NCBI GenBank assembly: GCA_014376575.1
Contig: JACMRF010000095.1
Coordinates: 1-13,383 of the forward strand
Length of the DNA: 13,383 bases
Direction: 5' to 3'
From: Undibacterium sp.
Lineage (GTDB): Bacteria > Pseudomonadota > Gammaproteobacteria > Burkholderiales > Burkholderiaceae
A program made the translations under genes and the position numbers. Of the stretch, positions 1 to 7,429 are shown piece after piece (positions within the stretch are counted from its first letter, which is position 1; each line of letters begins with the position of its first letter). Below the pieces are notes generated by a model that ran no database searches, had not been told where the DNA came from, and worked only from the letters and a program-made list of their open reading frames with translations.

Positions 1-780
1 ACCAAGAATAAAACGGCGTATTAATAGAAGTACGACCAGGCCAGCAGACGCAACAGACAAGATCATCCCCAGCATAGAAAATAGCTGCAAGGGCATAATG
101 GAAAACCCCGTCATTAAATCAAAATTGAGACGGATTAAGCTGTATAGAGAATATTTTGATTCGCCAGCAGCACGCTCTTCGTGCTCCACCATGATTTCGG
201 TAGGTTTTCGTGCGAATGTGTAGGCCAAGGCCGGTACAAAAGTGTTTACTTCTGTGCATTGATTAATCAAGTTGATGACATTGCGACCATAGGCGCGCAA
301 CATATTTCCTTGATCTGTTATTTTAATTCGTGTGATTTTTTCACGTACACGATTCATCATTTTTGACGCATAGGTGCGCCATGCAGCGTCTTGGCGTTTG
401 CGGCGAATTGACCCGACATAATCATAACCTTCACGCATTTTATCGACTAAGGCGCCTATTTCTTCCGGCGGATTTTGCAGGTCTGCATCCAGCGTTACGA
501 CGATGTCGCCGCGTGTTGCCTGAAAACCAGCAAGAATCGCCATGTGTTGGCCGTAATTGCCGTTAAACAGAACAACGCGCGTGACGTCCGGTCGCAGCCG
601 ATATTGGTCCGCCAGAATGACAGCAGTATTGTCGCGGCTGCCATCATTCACAAAAACAACTTCGTAAGAAATACCCCTGTTTGCCAAGGCATCAAGCGCC
701 GGATAGAGGCGAGCATACAGATGCGCAAGACCAGCTTCTTCGTTATAAACCGGGATGACGACGGAAAGTTCTGGTTTCAT
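1..780 (-). CDS. arnC: ArnC-like undecaprenyl-phosphate glycosyltransferase, partial (3' end beyond the left edge)
   Basis: Family 2 glycosyltransferase of the ArnC/dolichol-phosphate-sugar type. By family, ArnC moves 4-formamido-4-deoxy-L-arabinose from its UDP donor to undecaprenyl phosphate at the cytoplasmic face of the inner membrane. I translated the reverse complement by hand. It is open from the ATG at 778-780 to base 1, 260 codons, with no stop. The N-terminus reads MKPELSVVIPVYNEE, the usual GT2 opening, followed by VVFVNDGSRDNT and the donor/metal motif LDADLQNPPEE. Near residue 215 comes a GESKYS segment, then a hydrophobic stretch that begins the C-terminal membrane anchor. The family is usually about 320-330 residues, so roughly the last 60-70 are missing. 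It lies 40 bp downstream of the ArnB-like gene and has only a weak ribosome site. The ArnC substrate is inferred from this context; other GT2 polyprenyl transferases look alike. Confidence 0.88.
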   Translation of the reverse strand, partial: MKPELSVVIPVYNEEAGLAHLYARLYPALDALANRGISYEVVFVNDGSRDNTAVILADQYRLRPDVTRVVLFNGNYGQHMAILAGFQATRGDIVVTLDADLQNPPEEIGALVDKMREGYDYVGSIRRKRQDAAWRTYASKMMNRVREKITRIKITDQGNMLRAYGRNVINLINQCTEVNTFVPALAYTFARKPTEIMVEHEERAAGESKYSLYSLIRLNFDLMTGFSIMPLQLFSMLGMILSVASAGLVVLLLIRRFILG

Positions 781-820
781 CGTGTTGGCTTCACATTCAT
801 TGTAAACATCTTGCTAAAAT

Positions 821-1948
821 TTAAGAAAGGCAGGATTTTACCGCAGAGACGACTCTGACGATATCAGCTTCTTCCATCATCGGAAATAAAGGCAGGGTCA
901 CGATTTGTTTTCCAATGCGTTCTGCAATCGGAAACATACCGTCGGTGAAACCAAGATTGCGGTAGTAAGTAAATAAGTGAATGGCGCGATAGTGGTAACC
1001 AAGTCCAATACCCAAATCAAGCATTTTCTGCATGAAAACCGCGCGATTTACTCTCTCTGGCAAGACAATGTGAAACATGTGCCAGTTACTGTTGTTGACA
1101 TCTGCGATTGGCAACTCAGCACCGGTATACGCCTCAAAATCTGGCCCAAAATGGCTGAAATATTGTTTTGCTAGCGCCATGCGTTTGGCATTAAATTCAG
1201 CCAGATGTTTCATTTGGCCCAAGCCGATAGCAGCGGCGATATCGGTCATATTGTATTTGCCGCCCAGTACATCCACATCAATCCCATCCAGACCGCTGCG
1301 ACTGACACCTTGCAGGCGATATTTTTCGGCAAGACGTGCTTCTTCCGCGTTATTGAGCACCAAGCAGCCGCCTTCACCAGTCATGATGTTCTTGTTTACC
1401 TGAAAACTGAATGAGGAGAAATCGCCAAAAGAACCGATGCGCTTACCTTTCCAGGTAGAGCCTATCGCCTGCGCTGCATCCTCAATCACGCGTAGCTTGT
1501 ATTTTTCTGCGATTTCATACAATTTATCCATATCGCATGGTGAGCCACACATGTGCACCGGGATAATCGCCTTGGTGCGAGGTGTAATTGCGGCTTCGAG
1601 CTTGTCGAGATCAATATTGTGGCTGCGTGGATCAATGTCGGCAAAAACGGGCGTTGCGCCGACTTCGATGATGACATTGGCCGTCGCTACCCAAGAGTTT
1701 GGCGTGGTGATGACTTCGTCGCCCTCGCCAATCCCGGCGATGCGCAGAGCAATCTCCATGGTGCAAGTTCCGGAGTTGAACGTACGTACCGGACGTCCCC
1801 CAAAGTATTCTGACAATTGCGCTTCCAATGCCTGGACATTTGGCCCGCTGGTCAGCCAGCCGGAGCGTAATACATTGCCGACCGCGGCGATGGTTTCTTC
1901 ATCTATCGTAGGCTTGGTAAAAGGCAGGAAAGGGAGTGCTGTTGTCAT
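821..1948 (-). CDS. arnB: ArnB-like UDP-4-amino-4-deoxy-L-arabinose--oxoglutarate aminotransferase (DegT/DnrJ/EryC1 family)
   Basis: PLP-dependent sugar aminotransferase, 375 residues (E. coli ArnB is about 380). The family reaction converts UDP-4-keto-pentose plus glutamate to UDP-L-Ara4N in the cytoplasm. Family landmarks are visible: SGWLTSGP near residue 29, GDEVITTPNSWVAT near 76, TPRTKAIIPVHMCG near 122, VIEDAAQAIG near 154, and the PLP lysine in VNKNIMTGEGG, about K186 against K188 in E. coli. The C-terminus has the RAIHLFTYYRNLG segment common in DegT enzymes. The ATG at 1946-1948 has an AGGA ribosome site 7 bases upstream. It follows the SMR gene after a 95-bp gap and precedes arnC by 40 bp. 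DegT enzymes act on many nucleotide sugars, so the Ara4N assignment rests mainly on flanking arnT- and arnC-like genes. Confidence 0.88.
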   Translation of the reverse strand: MTTALPFLPFTKPTIDEETIAAVGNVLRSGWLTSGPNVQALEAQLSEYFGGRPVRTFNSGTCTMEIALRIAGIGEGDEVITTPNSWVATANVIIEVGATPVFADIDPRSHNIDLDKLEAAITPRTKAIIPVHMCGSPCDMDKLYEIAEKYKLRVIEDAAQAIGSTWKGKRIGSFGDFSSFSFQVNKNIMTGEGGCLVLNNAEEARLAEKYRLQGVSRSGLDGIDVDVLGGKYNMTDIAAAIGLGQMKHLAEFNAKRMALAKQYFSHFGPDFEAYTGAELPIADVNNSNWHMFHIVLPERVNRAVFMQKMLDLGIGLGYHYRAIHLFTYYRNLGFTDGMFPIAERIGKQIVTLPLFPMMEEADIVRVVSAVKSCLS

Positions 1949-2043
1949 TGCGTAATCCTATATACTGGGGGGTAGTATTTTTAAAGCCGCACTATTGACG
2001 TGCGCATTTCAACGAAATTTGGCTATACTGCCATTAAAACTAC
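1949..2043 (-). other. Intergenic gap inside the arn operon with two short inverted repeats
   Basis: This 95-bp gap contrasts with the tight joins between the three upstream arn genes. It holds two short perfect dyads: CGCAC-N7-GTGCG near 1988-2004, and ATACT around a run of C residues (minus strand) followed by AGTAT near 1961-1978, just upstream of the arnB ribosome site. Neither is followed by a clear T-run on the minus strand, so neither is a convincing terminator. I found no strong promoter hexamer pair. The hairpins might affect mRNA processing or the translation level of arnB, or may be chance. Confidence 0.35.
1956..1959 (-). promoter_or_regulatory. Ribosome binding site of the arnB-like gene
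   Basis: On the minus strand AGGA lies 7 bases upstream of the ATG at 1946-1948. It is one of the better Shine-Dalgarno matches in the window and fixes this start. Confidence 0.6.
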
Positions 2044-2415
2044 TTAGCTCCTAACGAGTAAGGCGACGCCAATGATGATGATGAAGATTGCCAGAATTCT
2101 TTGCAATGACATTACCTCACCTAAAAAATACCAAGCACCAAGCGCCGCCACAATATAACCGATGGAGAGCATCGGGTAGGCGATCGTCACATCGACGCGC
2201 GAGAGTCCGATGATCCATACGGCGACCGAGATGACGTAGCAAGTTAAACCGCCGATGATGGGCCATTGAGTTGCCAGCTGTATCCCTATCGAGAACCAAT
2301 TATCAGCATTAAGGTGAATGGCCCCAATTGCGTTGGTGCCTTTCTTGAGTAGTAACTGTGCTATGGCATTTAGAAAAATGCCCGTGATGATGAAGCCAAA
2401 AGTGCCTATATTCAT
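2044..2415 (-). CDS. Small SMR/EamA-type membrane protein, probable ArnE/ArnF-like undecaprenyl-phosphate-Ara4N flippase subunit
   Basis: A 123-residue protein that is almost entirely hydrophobic, with four predictable transmembrane helices (about residues 5-25, 45-68, 75-97, 102-121). This is the small multidrug resistance/EamA half-transporter layout. An early LNAIAQLLLKKG segment and a central RVDVTIAYPMLS followed by an LGE motif are typical of EamA-like proteins in arn clusters. By family, ArnE and ArnF together flip undecaprenyl-phosphate-Ara4N to the periplasm, where ArnT uses it. Only one such gene is visible here, directly behind arnT with a 2-base gap between the arnT stop and this ATG, so translational coupling is likely. 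It could act as a homodimer, or a partner may lie outside the window. The substrate is inferred from context. Confidence 0.75.
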   Translation of the reverse strand: MNIGTFGFIITGIFLNAIAQLLLKKGTNAIGAIHLNADNWFSIGIQLATQWPIIGGLTCYVISVAVWIIGLSRVDVTIAYPMLSIGYIVAALGAWYFLGEVMSLQRILAIFIIIIGVALLVRS

Positions 2416-2417
2416 AT

Positions 2418-4109
2418 TTATTTGATTGCGTTAGGTGTAGTGATGTTCGATACGATGACGCGCTTGGTATCTTGTCCGATGACTCGCATAGGTACATTCT
2501 GTTTAAGAAAGTCTTTATAAATCGCGCCATTAATAATCGCGATTGAGGCCTTACCATTTACGCTATCTTCTCGCCATTTCTTAACAAAATCCTCACGTTT
2601 TGGTATCCACAGTTCAGGTTGCTGCTCCAAACCAAAAGCAAGCTCGTCGGGGAACTCGACCAGGGTCAGCGTCCGGCCCAGATAAAAAGGCAAACATTGC
2701 TCGTACTGGCCAACCGAATAGAGTGGTGCGTCTGGCGTTAATTCCGCTTGAATTGCTTTCACATGCTGCAAACCGGCGCGATATTGTCCCCAAGGTTCAT
2801 AGCCCAACATCAAAATTTGTCCTGCAATAAATCCACTGACTGCCATAACAATCAAGGCGCTATCTTTATGGCGTGTAGCTAAAACAATTGCGGCGAAACC
2901 GCCAAGACAAACCAAAGCGCTGGCAGCTATTAACCAAGTTACAAATGTCAAGTTTAGGGCAGTTTCAATTGCGGGCGCGCTCATGGCGGCAATTTTTGCA
3001 GGTGCTAGCAGCGAAAAAACAATACCACCTATGCCTACTATTGCGAATAGAGACGCTGCAAATCGAAAACTTCTTGTTGAGCTAGTTTCTAATTGACACG
3101 CAATTAACAAGGCAAGCGAAGGAAAAATTGGGAGGATGTAACCGATCAATTTCGAATTGGAGACGCTAAAAAAAACAAAGATAAAAAGCGTCCACACCAG
3201 CAGCATTTTCTTAGGCTGGAAGCCTGGTCGTTCAACCTTTACCCCAGACCACAATCCTTGTAGCAGCAAACCCAGCCACGGCAATATCCCCAATACTAAT
3301 ACCGCCACAAAAAAGTAAGGGGGTTGATAACGTTTATGCACATTGCTAGTAAAGCGCTGCAAATGTTCGTGAATGAAAAAAAAGTGGGGGTGCTCAGGAT
3401 TTTTCATTGCGACCAAAATAAACCAAGGGCTGACAATGGCAAAGAAGACTAATAATCCTTTTACTATATGCAAGCGTTTCCAGATCGACCAGTCGCGCGA
3501 TACAAACGTGTATATAAATAACACGCCACCAGGCAACACAATTCCGATTAAACCTTTGGTCATGACCGCAAGCGCCATCCCTATCCAGCACATCAACATG
3601 CCATTTCTTTGTTCGATAGAATTCGCCCCGTCGCGTTGCCCAAGTAAAAGGCCGCATAACGCCATTGCCATCATCGCAGCAACGCCCAAATCCAAAGAGT
3701 TATAGTGGGAAGCGGCAGCCCACATTAAGCTAGAGCCGAGCACAAGGGCGGCATTAATTCCGACTCTCCTACTAAAAACCTGACAGCCGGTATGCGCAAC
3801 CAGGGCGATTCCCAGCAATCCACACAAGCCAGTCCATAAGCGTGCTTGCCAATCGCCCAAACCAAACAATTCAAAAGTCAGTGAGTTCATCCAAGCCTGT
3901 AATGGTGGCTTCTCAAAGTACTTTATGCCATTGAGCCTCAGCGTGATCCAGTCGCCCGTTGACACCATTTCCCGAGCCATCTCCGCATATCGCCCCTCAT
4001 CCGTAGGCACTAATGTGCGCGCACCCAACATATAAAACCAGATAAGTAAAAAACTGATCGCAATTATCCATAGCGTACGCGGTGAATCGAAAGGTGAATT
4101 CGTCTTCAT
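2418..4109 (-). CDS. arnT: ArnT-like lipid A 4-amino-4-deoxy-L-arabinose transferase (GT83/PMT family)
   Basis: Inner-membrane glycosyltransferase of 563 residues (ArnT is usually about 550). By family it transfers L-Ara4N from undecaprenyl phosphate to lipid A phosphates on the periplasmic side. The N-terminus has a membrane helix at about residues 13-32, then the first periplasmic loop with TDEGRYAEMAREM (D37, E38; the conserved acidic pair of the family) and YFEKPPLQAWMNS, closely matching the ArnT/PMT_2 pattern. Many further hydrophobic segments follow to about residue 430, and then a soluble C-terminal domain of about 130 residues. The start codon overlaps the stop of the upstream Mth938-like gene in an ATGA arrangement (4106-4109), so the two are translationally coupled. 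Other GT39/GT83 transferases share the fold; the adjacent arnB- and arnC-like genes make ArnT the best reading. Confidence 0.88.
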   Translation of the reverse strand: MKTNSPFDSPRTLWIIAISFLLIWFYMLGARTLVPTDEGRYAEMAREMVSTGDWITLRLNGIKYFEKPPLQAWMNSLTFELFGLGDWQARLWTGLCGLLGIALVAHTGCQVFSRRVGINAALVLGSSLMWAAASHYNSLDLGVAAMMAMALCGLLLGQRDGANSIEQRNGMLMCWIGMALAVMTKGLIGIVLPGGVLFIYTFVSRDWSIWKRLHIVKGLLVFFAIVSPWFILVAMKNPEHPHFFFIHEHLQRFTSNVHKRYQPPYFFVAVLVLGILPWLGLLLQGLWSGVKVERPGFQPKKMLLVWTLFIFVFFSVSNSKLIGYILPIFPSLALLIACQLETSSTRSFRFAASLFAIVGIGGIVFSLLAPAKIAAMSAPAIETALNLTFVTWLIAASALVCLGGFAAIVLATRHKDSALIVMAVSGFIAGQILMLGYEPWGQYRAGLQHVKAIQAELTPDAPLYSVGQYEQCLPFYLGRTLTLVEFPDELAFGLEQQPELWIPKREDFVKKWREDSVNGKASIAIINGAIYKDFLKQNVPMRVIGQDTKRVIVSNITTPNAIK

Positions 4110-4483
4110 TGCGTTTCCATGATCAAGGCCAATGCAACTTTGCGTCCTTCAGCCATCAAAATATTGTAAGTACGGCAGGCTGCCTGGTTATCCATGCATT
4201 CGACGCCTTTGTGCTTCGATGTTAAAGAACCGATTAATTTGGGATGAACGAAGCGTTGTTTGTTGCCTGTTCCGAGAATAACTACGTCCGGCAAAGTCGC
4301 AGCAATTTGTTCAAAGTGCTCTGCTGTTAATTGATCGAAATGCTTAACCGGCCAGGAAACAGGCGCTGATTCAGGCAAAACGATAAGACTATTTTCAAAT
4401 CGCTGCGCATTGAGTTCAACCCCATTTTCGTCATAGGCAGTAATTGTCTGGTATTGCTGAGTTGTAGTTTCATGGAGCTTCAT
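4106..4483 (-). CDS. Mth938-like domain (DUF498) protein
   Basis: A 125-residue soluble protein of the Mth938/DUF498 family, whose eukaryotic member NDUFAF3 assists mitochondrial complex I assembly. The bacterial role is not established. Visible features are an N-terminal beta-rich part, a central PDVVILGTGNKQRF segment (about residues 65-78; the family's conserved G-T-G core), and a C-terminal QAACRTYNILMAEGRKVALALI segment, which is the family's typical end. There is no signal peptide or membrane helix. It is the first gene of the arn transcription unit, and its stop overlaps the arnT ATG by 4 bases. The ATG at 4481-4483 is preceded by a modest GAGA ribosome site. Co-transcription with arn genes is seen here; a role in lipid A modification does not follow from it. 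Confidence 0.8.
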   Translation of the reverse strand: MKLHETTTQQYQTITAYDENGVELNAQRFENSLIVLPESAPVSWPVKHFDQLTAEHFEQIAATLPDVVILGTGNKQRFVHPKLIGSLTSKHKGVECMDNQAACRTYNILMAEGRKVALALIMETQ

Positions 4484-4553
4484 AGAGTGATTCTCAGGTT
4501 ATCAATAGGCGAGGGCGAAAGCTAGCAGGCGAAGCTTGGTAATGGTTTGCGGC

Positions 4554-4583
4554 ATTGTATCGTTTTTCAATTAAAAGCTTCAA
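4554..4583 (-). promoter_or_regulatory. Candidate sigma70 promoter of the Mth938-arnT-SMR-arnB-arnC operon
   Basis: On the minus strand a TTGAAG -35 element (4578-4583) and a TACAAT -10 element (4554-4559) are separated by 18 bases. This predicts transcription starting near 4547, with about 64 bases of leader before the ATG at 4483. One TTTAAT sequence lies in the spacer, but I could not find the second half-site of a PmrA-type box at the required spacing, so control by PmrAB is not supported. Confidence 0.5.
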
Positions 4584-4647
4584 CATTGCTGCACTCTTGA
4601 GAGGCGCAAGTTATTCAAAGATCGATCTGCTTGAGTTTGTAACCTAG

Positions 4648-4701
4648 CTAATAAAAGTTGTTAAACGTTATAAATTACACGTTAAAAGCAAATAATATTA
4701 G
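4648..4701. repeat. 54-bp imperfect palindrome
   Basis: The outer arms are CTAATA (4648-4653) and TATTAG (4696-4701). Inside, near the same centre, are AACGT (4664-4668) and ACGTT (4679-4683), with TTG (4658-4660) mirrored by CAA (4689-4691). Nested symmetry at two distances suggests either a cruciform-type element or a binding site for a dimeric regulator. It is very A+T-rich, so some symmetry may arise by chance. Confidence 0.4.
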
Positions 4702-4762
4702 ACATTTCCACAAAACGGATTGATAAAAAGGAGCGTATTGGGCAAAATAAGAAATTTGGCAC

Positions 4763-4776
4763 TGCAACATTTTGCA
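4763..4776. promoter_or_regulatory. Small dyad TGCAA-N4-TTGCA overlapping the putative alaA -35 element
   Basis: The two 5-base arms are perfectly complementary. The dyad ends on the TTGCAA hexamer proposed as the alaA -35 element, a natural position for a repressor site. AlaA is Lrp-responsive in E. coli, but this element was not matched to any known Lrp consensus. It is a candidate only. Confidence 0.3.
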
Positions 4777-4821
4777 ATCCATTAGCACCAATTTAATGCC
4801 CACTAGTTGAAAGAGTTATCC

Positions 4822-6051
4822 GTGCGCCCCATACAAAAATCCCAAAAACTCGCGAACGTTTGTTATGACATCCGAGGCCCAGTGATGGAAAAAGCCAAAC
4901 AGATGGAGGATGAGGGACACAAAATCATTAAGCTCAATATCGGCAATCTCGCGGTATTTAACTTTGGTCCTCCTGACGAGATTGTGCAGGACATGATTCT
5001 TAATATGCACAATGCGGCAGGTTATACTGACTCTAAAGGTATGTTTGCACCACGCAAGTCCATCATGCATTACACGCAAGAAAAACATATTGAAGGGGTG
5101 ACCATTGAAGATATATATATTGGTAATGGCGCGTCTGAATTGATCGTGATGGGCATGAATGCCTTATTGAACAGTGGCGACGAAGTGTTGGTGCCAGCGC
5201 CAGATTATCCGCTTTGGACCGCTGCTGTCAGTTTATCTGGTGGCACACCAGTGCATTATATATGTGACGAAAGCGCTGATTGGATGCCGGATGTTGATGA
5301 TATTAAGCGAAAAATCACACCAAATACCAAAGCAATTGTTGTCATCAACCCGAATAATCCGACCGGTGCCTTGTACCCGGTTGAGATACTTTTGCAGATC
5401 GTCGAAGTCGCAAGGCAACATCAATTGATCGTATTTGCTGATGAAATTTATGATAAGACTTTATATGACGAGGCGACGCATACTTCGATCGCTTCTCTAG
5501 CCGATGATGTCTTATTTTTGACACTCAATGGCTTATCGAAAAACTATCGATCTTGCGGCTATCGTGCGGGATGGATGGTGGTATCGGGCGAAAAAAGACA
5601 TGCTAAGGATTACATTGAGGGACTAAATATGCTCGCTTCAATGCGGCTATGTTCAAACGCACCAGGGCAGTTCGCGATTCAGACCGCACTCGGTGGCTAC
5701 CAGAGCATTAACGATCTCGTTGGTCCTGGCGGGCGATTACTTCGGCAACGTGATCTTGCACATAAACTATTGACAGATATTCCCGGCGTGACCTGCGTTA
5801 AGCCTAAGGCTGCTCTATATATGTTTCCCAAACTTGATCCAAAAATGTACCCGATTAAAGATGATCAGGAATTTATCCACGACCTCTTGACTGAACAAAG
5901 AGTATTGCTTGTTCAGGGGACGGGGTTTAATTGGATTAGCCCAGACCATTTCCGTGTAGTATTCTTGCCAAATTCAGATGATCTGACCGAGGCGCTCGGG
6001 CGTATTGCTCACTTCCTTGAGGGATATCGCAAGCGCCACGGCACTACTTAG
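4822..6051 (+). CDS. alaA: AlaA-type glutamate-pyruvate aminotransferase (PLP fold type I)
   Basis: Class I/II aminotransferase making L-alanine from pyruvate and glutamate in the cytoplasm. The reading frame can open at a TTG (4807), giving 414 residues. The GTG at 4822 is preferred because its product begins MRPIQKS, matching E. coli AlaA MSPIEKS position for position, and a GAAAGAG ribosome site lies 6 bases before it. From GTG the protein has 409 residues (E. coli about 405). Family motifs follow: NVCYDIRGPV (12-21), GNGASELIV (101-109), LVPAPDYPLWTAAVSLSGG (123-141), INPNNPTGALYP (175-186), FADEIYDK (205-212), and the PLP lysine K240 in NGLSKNYR, the same number as in E. coli. It is followed after 49 bp by hom, probably in one transcript. 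High overall likeness to AlaA makes the assignment firm; AlaC-like activity cannot be excluded. Confidence 0.93.
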   Translation: MRPIQKSQKLANVCYDIRGPVMEKAKQMEDEGHKIIKLNIGNLAVFNFGPPDEIVQDMILNMHNAAGYTDSKGMFAPRKSIMHYTQEKHIEGVTIEDIYIGNGASELIVMGMNALLNSGDEVLVPAPDYPLWTAAVSLSGGTPVHYICDESADWMPDVDDIKRKITPNTKAIVVINPNNPTGALYPVEILLQIVEVARQHQLIVFADEIYDKTLYDEATHTSIASLADDVLFLTLNGLSKNYRSCGYRAGWMVVSGEKRHAKDYIEGLNMLASMRLCSNAPGQFAIQTALGGYQSINDLVGPGGRLLRQRDLAHKLLTDIPGVTCVKPKAALYMFPKLDPKMYPIKDDQEFIHDLLTEQRVLLVQGTGFNWISPDHFRVVFLPNSDDLTEALGRIAHFLEGYRKRHGTT

Positions 6052-6100
6052 TTTGACTTTTTTCTTGTTTTAATTTTAATCTGCATTTAGCGAAAATATT

Positions 6101-7411
6101 ATGAAACCCATCAAAGTAGGTCTGTTAGGCATAGGCACTGTCGGCTCCGGCACATTTAATGTATTAAAACGTAATCAAGAAGAGATTATGCGTCGCGCAG
6201 GCCGTGGCATTGAAATTACGATGGTGGCTGACCTGAACACGGACCGTGCGCGCGAACTAACGAATGGTGAGTGTCTGGTTGTGAATGATGCCAACCAGGT
6301 TGTGACCAATCCAGATATCGATATCGTCATTGAATTAATTGGTGGCTACGGCATCGCCAAAGACTTGGTATTAAAAGCCATTGCAAATGGCAAGCATGTC
6401 GTCACGGCTAATAAAGCGCTGTTAGCTACTCATGGCAATGAGATTTTCAAGGCGGCGCAGGAAAAAGGTGTCATGGTCGCGTTTGAAGCGGCAGTGGCAG
6501 GTGGCATCCCCATCATCAAGGCGCTGCGTGAGGGCTTGACTGCAAATCGCATTGAGTGGATTGCCGGAATCATCAACGGTACGACTAATTTTATTTTGTC
6601 TGAAATGCGAGATAAGGGTCTCGATTTCGCGACTGCACTAAAGGAGGCCCAAGCTTTAGGCTATGCGGAAGCGGATCCTACGTTCGATATTGAAGGCGTT
6701 GACGCCGCTCACAAAGCCACAATCATGGCATCAATCGCCTATGGCATTCCAATGCAGTTTAATAAAGCGCATGTCGAAGGCATTACTCAGCTCGAAGCGA
6801 AAGACATCGATTACGCTGAGCAACTAGGTTATCGCATTAAATTGTTAGGCATTACCAAACGAACGGACAAAGGGATCGAGCTACGCGTGCATCCAACACT
6901 CATCCCAGAGAAACGCCTGATCGCGAATGTGGAAGGCGCTATGAATGCCGTGTTGGTACAAGGCGATGCCGTTGGTGCCACCTTGTATTATGGCAAAGGA
7001 GCAGGCGCGGAACCGACAGCTTCCGCGGTAATAGCGGATCTAGTGGATATTACTCGACTCGCAACGGCAGACCCTGAACACCGCGTACCACACTTGGCCT
7101 TTCAACCAAATGCGCTCAGTGACTTGCCGATTTTGCCCATGTCAGAAGTTGTCACTAGTTATTACCTGCGCATCCACGTAGCAGACAAGGCAGGTGTTTT
7201 GGCCGATGTGACAAGAATCCTTGCCGCATTCTCAATCTCAATTGACGCTATGTTGCAAAAAGAACCGGCAGAAGGTGAGTCACGTACCGATATCATCATG
7301 TTGACGCATCAAACTCAGGAAAAAAATATTGTTTTGGCAATTGCCCAGATTGAAGCGCTTTCCACAGTTTTTGGAACAGTGACTAAATTGCGTTTAGAAG
7401 AGTTAAGCTAA
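6101..7411 (+). CDS. hom: Homoserine dehydrogenase
   Basis: NAD(P)-dependent reduction of aspartate semialdehyde to homoserine, the branch point to threonine, methionine and isoleucine. The monofunctional form has 436 residues, normal for beta-proteobacteria. Domains in order are: N-terminal Rossmann fold with GLLGIGTVGSGTF (8-19); substrate domain with TANKALLA, including catalytic-type lysine K105, and INGTTNFIL (158-166); the signature GYAEADPTFDIEGVDAAHK (187-205); and a C-terminal ACT domain from about residue 350 (LRIHVADKAGVLADVTRIL), which usually mediates threonine feedback inhibition. It lies 49 bp downstream of alaA with only a weak ribosome site. Downstream is a strong hairpin, not thrC, so threonine synthase must be encoded elsewhere. 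Confidence 0.96.
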   Translation: MKPIKVGLLGIGTVGSGTFNVLKRNQEEIMRRAGRGIEITMVADLNTDRARELTNGECLVVNDANQVVTNPDIDIVIELIGGYGIAKDLVLKAIANGKHVVTANKALLATHGNEIFKAAQEKGVMVAFEAAVAGGIPIIKALREGLTANRIEWIAGIINGTTNFILSEMRDKGLDFATALKEAQALGYAEADPTFDIEGVDAAHKATIMASIAYGIPMQFNKAHVEGITQLEAKDIDYAEQLGYRIKLLGITKRTDKGIELRVHPTLIPEKRLIANVEGAMNAVLVQGDAVGATLYYGKGAGAEPTASAVIADLVDITRLATADPEHRVPHLAFQPNALSDLPILPMSEVVTSYYLRIHVADKAGVLADVTRILAAFSISIDAMLQKEPAEGESRTDIIMLTHQTQEKNIVLAIAQIEALSTVFGTVTKLRLEELS

Positions 7412-7429
7412 TACCATCTTGTCGAACTT

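Larger units (their letters stand above)
4484..4806. other. Divergent intergenic region between the arn operon and alaA
   Basis: This 323-bp A+T-rich region carries control signals for two transcription units. It holds the minus-strand promoter (4554-4583), an imperfect palindrome at 4648-4701, and a perfect small dyad at 4763-4776. It also has a weak plus-strand promoter candidate with TTGCAA (4772-4777) and TTAATG (4794-4799) spaced by 16 bases, which would start transcription a few bases upstream of the GTG start of alaA. I saw no convincing small ORF, tRNA or riboswitch. Confidence 0.5.

Noticed and set aside
363..858. Plus-strand ORFs opposite the arnC-like gene
   Set aside because: They are antisense to a convincing GT2 coding frame, and their products show no domain.
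1437..1955. Long plus-strand ORF opposite the arnB-like gene (172 codons)
   Set aside because: It mirrors arnB on the other strand, its product has no recognisable family features, and arnB has clear family motifs and a ribosome site.
1985..2010. Rho-independent terminator after the SMR gene
   Set aside because: The CGCAC/GTGCG stem is short and is followed by a mixed A/T tract, not a T-run on the minus strand.
3373..3705. Plus-strand ORF opposite arnT
   Set aside because: Antisense shadow of a membrane protein gene with no family signature.
4560..4590. PmrA box upstream of the arn operon
   Set aside because: Only one TTTAAT half-site is present; no second half-site occurs at 5-base spacing on either side.
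4796..4810. Four-codon ORF (MPTS) just before alaA, considered as a leader peptide
   Set aside because: It is too short, has no regulatory codon run and no attenuator hairpin, and probably lies at or upstream of the transcription start.
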